From positions 1-5,091 of the forward strand of contig JACQUF010000431.1 of assembly GCA_016210435.1 (NCBI GenBank): a stretch of 5,091 nucleotides of DNA, written 5' to 3'. How positions within the stretch are numbered: the first letter of the stretch is position 1; each line of letters begins with the position of its first letter. This stretch comes from Chloroflexota bacterium. GTDB taxonomy: Bacteria; Chloroflexota; Dehalococcoidia; Lucifugimonadales; Lucifugimonadaceae. The notes beneath the pieces were generated by a model. It worked only from the letters and a program-made list of their open reading frames with translations, did not search any database and was not told the DNA's origin. Of this stretch, positions 1 to 5,091 are shown piece after piece. The position numbers and the translations under genes were made by a program.

Positions 1-651
1 CTCGTACGCAGGATCGACGGCAGGTCGTTTGAGCGCTACGTGCGAGAAGAGATATCCGAACCGCTGGGCATGTTCGACTGGTGGATGGGAATCCCGCTGG
101 AGAAACAGGCCGAGTATGGCGAATTGCTTGAGGTCATGTACGACACGTCGCAGTCGACGCCCGTCCCGAGCGAGACCTACCGCGCGCCGGAATTCGTGGC
201 TGCAGTCCGGCCAGGGTCTAACGGGCGTGGGCCCGCGTACCAGTTCGGCCGGCTCTACGAAATGTTGCTCAACGCAGGCCAGCTCGACGGCAGACGCGTG
301 CTGAAGCCGACGACCGTAGCGGCGATAACGGCCCGGCACCGCACTGGCATGTTCGACCACTCATTCAAGCACGTCATCGACTACGGGCTGGGATTCATCA
401 TCGATTCGAAGCAGTACGGGGCGGACACCGTGCCATATGGATACGGCGACCACGCGTCGAGTCGTACGTTCGGACACAGCGGCGCCCAGTCCTCGACCGC
501 GTTCGCAGACCCCGAATTCGGGCTGGTCGTGGCTTTGAATTTCAACGGCATGTGCAGCGAGGCCGACCATCAGGCACGGCAGCGGGCGGTCGCGACTGCC
601 ATCTACGAAGACCTCGGGCTCGTCGGGGCGGCCGGGCATGCTGCTACATGA
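1..651 (+). CDS. Serine hydrolase, beta-lactamase family (class C-like/EstB-like), C-terminal part; 5' end outside the window
   Basis: The open frame runs in from the left edge and ends at TGA 649-651, leaving 216 residues. The first visible residues (DGRSFERYVREEISEPLGM, about 6-24) are the typical helix and 'PLGM' segment that follows the YxN motif in the beta-lactamase/penicillin-binding-protein-like hydrolases (Pfam Beta-lactamase). Further on come a 'GPAYQFGRLYEMLLNAGQLDGRRVL' type helix-turn (about 78-101) and HSG at 159-161, the equivalent of the KTG/HxG third catalytic motif, followed by the beta strand FGLVVALNFNG. The catalytic SxxK and YxN must lie upstream, outside the window, so activity cannot be judged. 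A GTG at 40 could be read as a start, but the family homology continues to base 1, so the gene is cut by the window and does not start there. Substrate unknown: esterase, DD-peptidase-like and beta-lactamase-like roles all occur in this family. It converges on comEC and is probably unrelated to it. Confidence 0.88.
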   Translation, partial: LVRRIDGRSFERYVREEISEPLGMFDWWMGIPLEKQAEYGELLEVMYDTSQSTPVPSETYRAPEFVAAVRPGSNGRGPAYQFGRLYEMLLNAGQLDGRRVLKPTTVAAITARHRTGMFDHSFKHVIDYGLGFIIDSKQYGADTVPYGYGDHASSRTFGHSGAQSSTAFADPEFGLVVALNFNGMCSEADHQARQRAVATAIYEDLGLVGAAGHAAT

Positions 652-662
652 TGCCGGTTGTC

Positions 663-693
663 ATCCCGAGTCCGCCTCAGGCGGCCGAGGGAT
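663..693. repeat. Intergenic hairpin repeat of the GTCATCCCGAG...CGAGGGATCT type; possible bidirectional terminator
   Basis: The spacer between two convergent genes contains a long imperfect inverted repeat. Arm 663-676 pairs with 680-693 around the loop TCA (677-679). The inner stem CCGCC/GGCGG (672-676/680-684) is perfect. Then come a T671-C685 mismatch, the pair G670-C686, two consecutive G-A oppositions (668-669 with 687-688), and the outer stem ATCCC/GGGAT. The flanks read TGTC before and CTG after. From memory this resembles short dispersed intergenic palindromes of many environmental bacteria, including Chloroflexota; I could not compare it with any database. It starts 12 bases after the hydrolase stop and lies 43 bases beyond the comEC stop. 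It has no T-tract, so a terminator role is only suggested by its position. Only one copy is visible in this window. Confidence 0.6.
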
Positions 694-735
694 CTGCTTG
701 GCCAGGGAAACGTCCAGCCGCCCAACGCGCCGCAC

Positions 736-3180
736 CTACCGCGCCGAACGGATCGTCAGGGTTTTGCCGTCCGTCTCGACGTCTACAGTGCCGCGACGCA
801 TCGTGACGAAGATATTGCCGGGCGCCACGACCCGCCCGATCCGCTCCATGGCCTCGGCGTGTGGATGACCGTATTTGTTTCCGATACTCGCTGGCACGAC
901 GGCTATCGCAGGTGATACTGCCCTTAGAAAGCTGTCCGACGACGACGTGCGACTGCCCTGGTGGGCGACTTTCAGGACATCGGCACGCAAATCGGCGTTG
1001 GATTCCAGCAGCCAGCGCTCGGCAAGGATAGATATGTCGCCGGTGAACAGAAACGCACGGTCTCCGTAGGCGAGGCGCAGGACGACGGAGCGGTCGTTTG
1101 GGTCTTCCGCTTCGATGCCGGTAGGGGGAGCGAGGACTTCGAGCCGGACACCGTGATCGAGTGTGATAACCGTGCCCGGAATTGCCGCGAGCCGCCTGGC
1201 GCGTTCGTCCTTCGATCGGGCCAGCCACTCGTGATAGACCGCGCTGTCGTGCGCCGACGGTGAGTCAAGAATCGCGTCGACTTTGTAGCGGTCGATCACG
1301 GCCAGCAGGCCGCGCGCATGGTCCGCGTGAGGATGTGAGAGGACGACGAGATCCAGTGACCTGTCCCAGAACGGCATGCGGCTGCCCAGCGACCGTACCG
1401 CGCCGAACGTAGAATCACCCCCGTCGATGAGCACCTGCCGCCCGCCGGGAGTGCGTATCAGGATCGAGTCCCCTCCGGAGGTCTCGAAGTAAGTTACCCG
1501 CAACCTGCCGTCGGGCAGCGAGAGCGCGGCGACCCATACGAGCGCCCCGAGCAGGAGGACGCACACGACCAGCAGTCGAGACGATACCGCGCGCGATAGC
1601 ATCAGCCGAAATTGCGAATAGCTTGCCTGGGCCGATTTCATATGGAGTCGCGGCCAGCCGGCGATCGCGCCCCGAAATCTCCCGGCAAACAGCACTGCTG
1701 CAAGGACGCCATAGTAAGCAACGGCGAGCAACAGCGACCAGAAGCTCGGTTGGAGCGATCCGCCCGGAAGCGACCCGAAATACCGTGCGACTCCGATCAA
1801 ATACTCGCTGGCCAGCCAGGCGGGGATGGCGAGCACCTGTCCCAGCAGACCCCAGAGCCAGCCGGCAAATCCCGCCGCCATGCTGAAGACGATGAGGACC
1901 GAAAGCACCGGCAACTGAAGCAGGGTGGCCGGCGTGCCCCAGATCGAAATCGCGTCGAAGCGGAGGACTATCACCGGGGCGGTTAATGCCACCGCCGCCA
2001 GCGAAAGCGCAACTCCCTTGAGAACGCCAAGCGCGATCGACTCGGCCCATGTTGGCGGTTCGCGGTCGGGACCGAGCACCCACGATTCAGCGACTTCCTC
2101 GAGCCGTGGCGAAATCAAGGCAATTCCCAGCAGCGCCAGAAAACTGAGCTGGAATGAGACGTCGCCCAGGGCCTCGGGATCGATGGCTACCATGACGGCC
2201 GCGGCAAGGGCGAGGGAAGGAGAAATGCTGTGCTGCCGTCCCAGTGCCTTTCCGATCAGATATACGGTGGCCATGATCGCAGCGCGTGTTACGGGAGGAA
2301 GGAACCCGGCGAGACCGGCATAGCCCCAGACCGCGATCGCCGGCAATATCAGATACAGCTGCCGCGAGCGGCCCAGCGCCCACGCGGCGAACGCAAGGGC
2401 CGCGACGGCTACGATCCCGATGTTCATTCCTGATATCGCGAGCACGTGTGTTGTGCCAGACCGCCGGAACGCATCGCGCAACCCGGTATCCATGCCACCG
2501 CGCTCCCCGGTGATCATCGCCCGCATCAAACCTGCGGCGGGTTCAGGCGCTGAGCGCTCGATAGCACGGCCGACTGCGGACCGCGTCGTCTCCAGGCCGC
2601 GCCTCAAAACACCTGCGCGTCCCTCGTCGATGAGCGACACGGTGCCGGCGCGGACTACTGCAGCCGCGTCAGGACGGGCGCCGAGAATTGATGCCGCCGG
2701 CGCGACCTTGCCCGATACCCGGTACCGGTCTCCCGGCCGGAAGTCGAAAGGTGAGCGGCCCGCCATGGCCGCGCCCGAGAGTTCGCTGGCCAGGACCGTC
2801 ACCCTGAAGCTGGAACTCCTCTGTTCCTCTTCGACGAATACGCTGTCGACGCGAATCGCGAGCAATCGGGCATCGCCGTAGGGCTGAGGCGCCGCGGCGA
2901 GGTCACCTTCGAATACGACAGCGGTATTCAGCTCAAACGCGGCGGGCGGCGGCTCTTGCGGGTCCGGCACATCCGTGCCGCGGAGGAAACCTGCACACAG
3001 CAGGGCTGCTGCGGCGACCGCGACCAGGAGTCGCCGCCAGGGGAATGCCATCAGACCCAGGACGACAGCGATGCCGCCCAAAGCAAGAATGAGCGCGTCC
3101 GGCAAGCCGCCGGCTGGCAGAAGATATGCGCTGATCGCGACGCCCGCCAGGAACGCGAGGGCCAGGACCGCGAGGGTCAT
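736..3180 (-). CDS. comEC: ComEC/Rec2 family DNA-uptake channel with fused metallo-beta-lactamase domain
   Basis: Inner-membrane channel that takes single-stranded DNA into the cytoplasm during natural transformation. The protein has 814 residues from ATG 3180-3178, stop TAG at 738-736. Domains in order: N-terminal hydrophobic helices (about 3-65) with a soluble beta-rich DUF4131-like segment (about 82-182); the Competence membrane domain (about 212-500) with family signatures HVLAISGMNIGIV (245-257), PPVTRAAIMA (295-304) and GDVSFQLSFLAL (339-350); a helix (about 535-553); then a metallo-beta-lactamase domain (about 560-814). The latter keeps SHPHADH (615-621, HxHxDH), NDRSVVLRL (695-703), FTGD (712-715), AHQGS (739-743) and GHPH (771-774). 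Length and order fit full-length ComEC. A start 105 bases upstream (3285) is open, but it adds a charged, non-hydrophobic extension buried in comEA. ATG 3180 overlaps the comEA stop as ATGA and has GGTGA seven bases upstream, so I prefer it. HQGS replaces the usual HHGS. Confidence 0.96.
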   Translation of the reverse strand: MTLAVLALAFLAGVAISAYLLPAGGLPDALILALGGIAVVLGLMAFPWRRLLVAVAAAALLCAGFLRGTDVPDPQEPPPAAFELNTAVVFEGDLAAAPQPYGDARLLAIRVDSVFVEEEQRSSSFRVTVLASELSGAAMAGRSPFDFRPGDRYRVSGKVAPAASILGARPDAAAVVRAGTVSLIDEGRAGVLRRGLETTRSAVGRAIERSAPEPAAGLMRAMITGERGGMDTGLRDAFRRSGTTHVLAISGMNIGIVAVAALAFAAWALGRSRQLYLILPAIAVWGYAGLAGFLPPVTRAAIMATVYLIGKALGRQHSISPSLALAAAVMVAIDPEALGDVSFQLSFLALLGIALISPRLEEVAESWVLGPDREPPTWAESIALGVLKGVALSLAAVALTAPVIVLRFDAISIWGTPATLLQLPVLSVLIVFSMAAGFAGWLWGLLGQVLAIPAWLASEYLIGVARYFGSLPGGSLQPSFWSLLLAVAYYGVLAAVLFAGRFRGAIAGWPRLHMKSAQASYSQFRLMLSRAVSSRLLVVCVLLLGALVWVAALSLPDGRLRVTYFETSGGDSILIRTPGGRQVLIDGGDSTFGAVRSLGSRMPFWDRSLDLVVLSHPHADHARGLLAVIDRYKVDAILDSPSAHDSAVYHEWLARSKDERARRLAAIPGTVITLDHGVRLEVLAPPTGIEAEDPNDRSVVLRLAYGDRAFLFTGDISILAERWLLESNADLRADVLKVAHQGSRTSSSDSFLRAVSPAIAVVPASIGNKYGHPHAEAMERIGRVVAPGNIFVTMRRGTVDVETDGKTLTIRSAR

Positions 3181-3812
3181 TCCACCGTCACCAGCGACCG
3201 GACCGCGTCCAACGTGATCTGCCCGATCCCACGCACGTTCAGCAGATCGTCGACGCTTCTGAACCCGCCGTTGAGTTCCCTCCACTCAACGATCGCGGCA
3301 GCGGTCACCGGTCCGATGCGCGGGAGCGACGCAAGATCGGCGAGATTCGCGGTGTTCAGGTTCAAGGGCCTCGCGTTCCGGTCGCTCCCGCCGTCGAGAT
3401 CCAGGGATCTGCCAGTCGCCCCGGTTTCGGCCCGCCTTGGGGTCGGAACGATTACCCGCTGACCGTCGGATAGCTTCGCCGCCAGGTTGACAGCGCTGGC
3501 GTCGGCTTCCAGCAGGAACCCGCCGGCCGCTTCCACCAGGTCGTTGACTCGCGCGCCCGGCGGCAGCGTGTACACCCCGGGGGAGGTCACCGCCCCGCCG
3601 ATGTAGGCGGCCATGGGCGCGGCGATAGTCGGCGTGGAGACGCGGATTTCGATTGCGGCAGGCCGGGTTCTCCGCCCGGCCCAGTAGCCCGCGCCGGCCA
3701 CGACCGCGCAGATACCCAGCCCGGCCAGGACGACGGATGTGATCCGCCACCAGTTTGGTATGTCTGAAACTCGCGTATCGGGCCCGCCGTGCGGAAGGGG
3801 CGAACTGGGCAT
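3177..3812 (-). CDS. comEA: ComEA-type membrane-anchored DNA receptor with SLBB and helix-hairpin-helix domains
   Basis: Competence DNA receptor, 211 residues, close to the size of the Bacillus subtilis protein. A short cytoplasmic N-terminus is followed by one transmembrane helix (about 24-46), a linker, an SLBB domain (about 68-123: AYIGGAVTSPGVYTLPPGAR, then VNDLVEAAGG and DGQRVIVP), a Gly/Asp-rich hinge (about 128-148) and a C-terminal double helix-hairpin-helix (150-208). This last part begins LNLNTANLADLASLPRIGPV and carries the DNA-contacting turns LPRIGPV and VRGIGQI. The fold is expected to sit outside the membrane and bind double-stranded DNA non-specifically for delivery to ComEC. 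The ATG at 3812 is preceded by GAGGT with a 9-base gap. The stop TGA (3179-3177) overlaps the comEC ATG by four bases. The SLBB plus membrane anchor separates it from short proteobacterial ComEA and from DNA-repair HhH proteins. Confidence 0.95.
   Translation of the reverse strand: MPSSPLPHGGPDTRVSDIPNWWRITSVVLAGLGICAVVAGAGYWAGRRTRPAAIEIRVSTPTIAAPMAAYIGGAVTSPGVYTLPPGARVNDLVEAAGGFLLEADASAVNLAAKLSDGQRVIVPTPRRAETGATGRSLDLDGGSDRNARPLNLNTANLADLASLPRIGPVTAAAIVEWRELNGGFRSVDDLLNVRGIGQITLDAVRSLVTVE
3188..3192 (-). promoter_or_regulatory. Ribosome binding site deciding the comEC start
   Basis: Minus-strand GGTGA, matching the 3' half of the extended Shine-Dalgarno sequence (GGAGGTGA), lies inside the end of comEA with a 7-base gap to ATG 3180. 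It is modest, as expected for a gene translated by coupling to the upstream reading frame, and it supports this start over the one at 3285. Confidence 0.5.
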
Positions 3813-3821
3813 CGGCCAAAG

Positions 3822-3826
3822 ACCTC
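3822..3826 (-). promoter_or_regulatory. comEA ribosome binding site
   Basis: Minus-strand GAGGT (plus-strand ACCTC) lies nine bases upstream of ATG 3812, a normal Shine-Dalgarno position. It supports the full-length start that places the transmembrane helix at residues 24-46. Confidence 0.6.
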
Positions 3827-3854
3827 GGCCGCCAAGCTATCATCCGTGCCTGAC

Positions 3855-3867
3855 GTGGAACATCCAC
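3855..3867. promoter_or_regulatory. Small perfect inverted repeat GTGGA-ACA-TCCAC in the comEA/ilvE divergent region; possible operator
   Basis: Five-base arms with a three-base spacer form a 13-base near-palindrome 42 bases upstream of the comEA start codon and about 78 bases upstream of the ilvE -10 box. On the minus strand it would lie around a comEA promoter, although I could not identify convincing -35/-10 boxes for comEA. The position suits a transcription-factor site, but arms this short can occur by chance. No known regulator motif is recognised. Confidence 0.3.
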
Positions 3868-3944
3868 ATATGCATGACGATGGGGAGGAGCTTGACCAGC
3901 CGCGTGCTGGCGGCAGGCACTCCGGGATACGAGAAGGCCGCCTT

Positions 3945-3950
3945 TATAAT
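3945..3950 (+). promoter_or_regulatory. Perfect -10 box (TATAAT) of the probable ilvE promoter
   Basis: TATAAT stands out in GC-rich surroundings, 70 bases upstream of the ilvE start, on the correct strand and in non-coding DNA. No TTGACA-like hexamer lies 16-19 bases upstream (that stretch reads roughly CTCCGGGAT), and there is no TGN extended -10 element. Transcription would therefore start near 3957, perhaps with the help of an activator, giving a leader of about 64 bases. Confidence 0.5.
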
Positions 3951-3964
3951 GTCCCGGTTACGCC

Positions 3965-3991
3965 GGTCGCGTACGGTTCCGTAGGTCGCGT
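3965..3991. repeat. Inverted repeat flanked by a direct repeat in the ilvE leader
   Basis: TACGG-TT-CCGTA (3972-3983) is a perfect inverted repeat with a two-base centre. It lies between two copies of GGTCGCGT (3965-3972 and 3984-3991, repeat period 19 bases). The cluster falls just downstream of the predicted transcription start, where a repressor site would act. A two-base loop is too tight for that whole stem in RNA, so a DNA site is the likelier reading. Chance in GC-rich sequence is not excluded. Confidence 0.3.
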
Positions 3992-4008
3992 TCCGCAGGC
4001 AACTCATT

Positions 4009-4014
4009 AAGGGA
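4009..4014 (+). promoter_or_regulatory. ilvE ribosome binding site
   Basis: AAGGGA ends seven bases before ATG 4021 (one base less than that from its final A), which is good Shine-Dalgarno spacing. The in-frame TTG at 4015 would touch this site, so it is not a workable start. This fixes the start at ATG 4021. Confidence 0.65.
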
Positions 4015-4020
4015 TTGCGA

Positions 4021-4956
4021 ATGCCAGGTCAGGCGTGGGCGTTTCTTGGCGGAAAAGTGGTCCGTCTCGAGGACGCCAAAGTCAACATCATGACCCATGC
4101 CCTTCATTACGGGACGGCTGCTTTCGAAGGAATCCGCGGCAACTGGAACGAAGAGCAGGGCAAGACCTTCGTTTTCCGCCTGCGCGAGCATTACGAGCGC
4201 CTCCTGCGCGGCGGCCGGATTTTGAAGATCGAGCTCAGCTACGGCGCAGACGATCTTTGCCGCATAACAACTGATCTTCTGGAGCGCTGCGGGTACAGGC
4301 AGGACGTATACATCCGGCCGCTCGCATTCAAGAGCGCTGAGCGGGTCGCGAACCTCAGGCTCCATGAACTGGCGAGCGATTTTGCCTTGATGATCGTGCC
4401 GTTTGGGTCATACATCGATAACGACCGTGCGATCCGCTGCCAGACATCTTCCTGGCGAAGGCCCGACGACTCCATGATGCCCACGGGCGTCAAGCTAACG
4501 GGCCTCTACACAACGAGCATCCTCGCCAAGACGGAAGCAATCATGGCTGGATTCGATGAAGCCATCCTTCTCAACTACGACGGCCATGTGTCCGAGGGCA
4601 GTGGAGAGAATATCTTCGTTATTCAGGGCAACCGCATTTCCACGCCGACGGAGACAGATAACGCGCTACTCGGGATCACGCGTGACTCGGTCATGACGCT
4701 CTGCCGGAAAGAACTCGGTATGAACGTGGTTGAGCGTCGCATCAACCGGAGCGAGCTCTACCTCTCGGACGAGATCTTTCTTACCGGTACCGCCGCCCAC
4801 GTGACCGCGGTCGGTGAGCTGGACAACCGGAAGGTGGGGGGAGGCGGCATCGGTCCGGTCACACGGCAAATCCAGGACATCTACGCCAAAGTCGTGACCG
4901 GAAGGAATCCCAAGTACCTCCACTGGTGCACGCCAGTCACGCCTGCCGGCGGATAA
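4021..4956 (+). CDS. ilvE: Branched-chain amino-acid aminotransferase (class IV, PLP-dependent)
   Basis: Catalyses the last step of Leu, Ile and Val synthesis and the first step of their breakdown: reversible amino transfer between the branched 2-oxo acids and glutamate, in the cytoplasm, with PLP. The protein has 311 residues, a normal length for bacterial IlvE. Visible family features: MTHALHYGTAAFEGIRG (24-40), the substrate-site segment VYIRPL (96-101, the counterpart of the E. coli YIRPL region), the Schiff-base lysine K158 in TGVKLTGLYTTS, SEGSGENIF (191-199), LGITRD (217-222), LYLSDEIFLTGTAAHVTAV (246-264) and GPVTRQIQ (278-285). The FEGIR, YIRPL and GTAA-type loops favour IlvE over D-amino-acid aminotransferase or aminodeoxychorismate lyase. 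In GTAAHVTAV, His and Ala stand where many family members have Glu and Pro. It is transcribed away from comEA and probably has its own promoter at 3945. A second plus-strand gene may follow 96 bases downstream. Confidence 0.95.
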   Translation: MPGQAWAFLGGKVVRLEDAKVNIMTHALHYGTAAFEGIRGNWNEEQGKTFVFRLREHYERLLRGGRILKIELSYGADDLCRITTDLLERCGYRQDVYIRPLAFKSAERVANLRLHELASDFALMIVPFGSYIDNDRAIRCQTSSWRRPDDSMMPTGVKLTGLYTTSILAKTEAIMAGFDEAILLNYDGHVSEGSGENIFVIQGNRISTPTETDNALLGITRDSVMTLCRKELGMNVVERRINRSELYLSDEIFLTGTAAHVTAVGELDNRKVGGGGIGPVTRQIQDIYAKVVTGRNPKYLHWCTPVTPAGG

Positions 4957-5041
4957 GCTGCCGCGAGAAACCCTGCCGATAGGCACGGCGCGATTCCCAA
5001 ACCTGACCCCCGTGAGCCCATCCTCGGGTGGGACAGCCGGT

Positions 5042-5045
5042 GAGG
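5042..5045 (+). promoter_or_regulatory. Ribosome binding site of a probable downstream gene
   Basis: GAGG lies seven bases before a TTG at 5053, followed by an open frame to the window end. This spacing is the main reason for calling a start there. Confidence 0.4.
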
Positions 5046-5052
5046 CGGTAAT

Positions 5053-5091
5053 TTGACCGCATCAGACGTACACGCTCTCTTCGTCAGGGAC
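5053..5091 (+). CDS. Probable start of the next gene (first 13 codons only), function unknown
   Basis: TTG at 5053 opens a frame reading MTASDVHALFVRD to the last base of the window with no stop. The peptide looks like an ordinary soluble amphipathic N-terminus, with no signal peptide or membrane helix. The support is the GAGG ribosome site with a 7-base gap and the same orientation as ilvE, 96 bases downstream. With 13 residues the product cannot be named. A competing GTG at 5012 gives only 14 codons before the TGA at 5054-5056, so it is not a longer start of the same gene. Confidence 0.4.
   Translation, partial: MTASDVHALFVRD

Noticed and set aside
1415..2083. 222-codon minus-strand open frame within comEC
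   Set aside because: Out-of-frame shadow of the comEC membrane domain, Arg-rich and without family features.
1661..2340. Two GCGATCGC octamers (1661-1668 and 2333-2340), the HIP1 palindrome of cyanobacteria
   Set aside because: Two copies inside GC-rich coding sequence are not an enrichment that can be judged from one window, and nothing else here suggests a cyanobacterium.
3181..3285. Upstream start for comEC at 3285 giving 849 residues
   Set aside because: The extra 35 residues are charged and Arg-rich, lie entirely within comEA in another frame, and precede the natural hydrophobic N-terminus. The ATG at 3180 has an ATGA overlap and a ribosome site.
3286..3867. 193-codon minus-strand open frame overlapping comEA
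   Set aside because: Arg/Gly-rich shadow frame of comEA with no recognisable domain; comEA in the other frame has clear SLBB and HhH domains.
3949..3984. Possible ilvE leader peptide from ATG 3949 (11 codons)
   Set aside because: It starts inside the -10 box, upstream of the expected transcript start, and contains only one Leu, one Val and no Ile.
3739..4010. Plus-strand open frames across the comEA/ilvE intergenic region
   Set aside because: They overlap the comEA 5' end and the promoter region, have no ribosome site or protein features, and their composition looks random.
5017..5032. CCCA...TGGG inverted repeat after ilvE as a terminator
   Set aside because: Four-base arms, an eight-base loop and no T-tract are too weak to call an intrinsic terminator.
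5012..5056. 14-codon open frame from GTG 5012 ending in a TTGA overlap with the proposed TTG start
   Set aside because: It is short, Gly/Ser-rich and has no ribosome site of its own, so a chance frame is more likely than a coupled leader peptide.

Overview
This GC-rich bacterial window looks like an ordinary chromosomal segment. I see no transposase, integrase, tRNA, rRNA or CRISPR array. The best-supported content is a two-gene DNA-uptake operon (comEA-comEC, minus strand). It lies between a truncated serine-hydrolase gene on the left and a branched-chain amino-acid aminotransferase gene (ilvE) on the right, both on the plus strand. The ComEA is anchored in the membrane by an N-terminal helix and carries an SLBB domain. 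That is the layout of Gram-positive and other non-proteobacterial lineages, not the short periplasmic ComEA of Proteobacteria. Together with the high GC, the style of the IlvE protein and an intergenic GTCATCCCGAG...CGAGGGATCT-type repeat, this makes Chloroflexota (Dehalococcoidia/SAR202-like) my best guess. That guess is an inference of low to moderate confidence.

Layout: 1-651 (+) is the C-terminal 216 residues of a beta-lactamase-fold serine hydrolase that begins outside the window. 652-735 is a short spacer between convergent genes and holds a strong hairpin repeat. 736-3180 (-) is comEC and 3177-3812 (-) is comEA; they overlap by four bases (ATGA) and are surely co-transcribed and translationally coupled. 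3813-4020 is a divergent control region with a comEA ribosome site, a perfect TATAAT for ilvE and two small inverted repeats. 4021-4956 (+) is ilvE. 4957-5052 is a spacer, and at 5053 another plus-strand gene probably begins, with a TTG start behind a good ribosome site, and runs off the window.

Functionally, ComEA binds incoming double-stranded DNA outside the membrane and passes one strand to the ComEC channel. ComEC's fused metallo-beta-lactamase domain probably handles the non-transported strand. IlvE makes or breaks down Leu/Ile/Val using PLP and glutamate/2-oxoglutarate; I see no functional link to competence beyond the shared divergent promoter region. I do not find a clearly new biological system here. 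The items most worth a second look are the hairpin repeat at 663-693, with a tandem G-A step in its stem, and the inverted and direct repeats in the divergent promoter/leader region.
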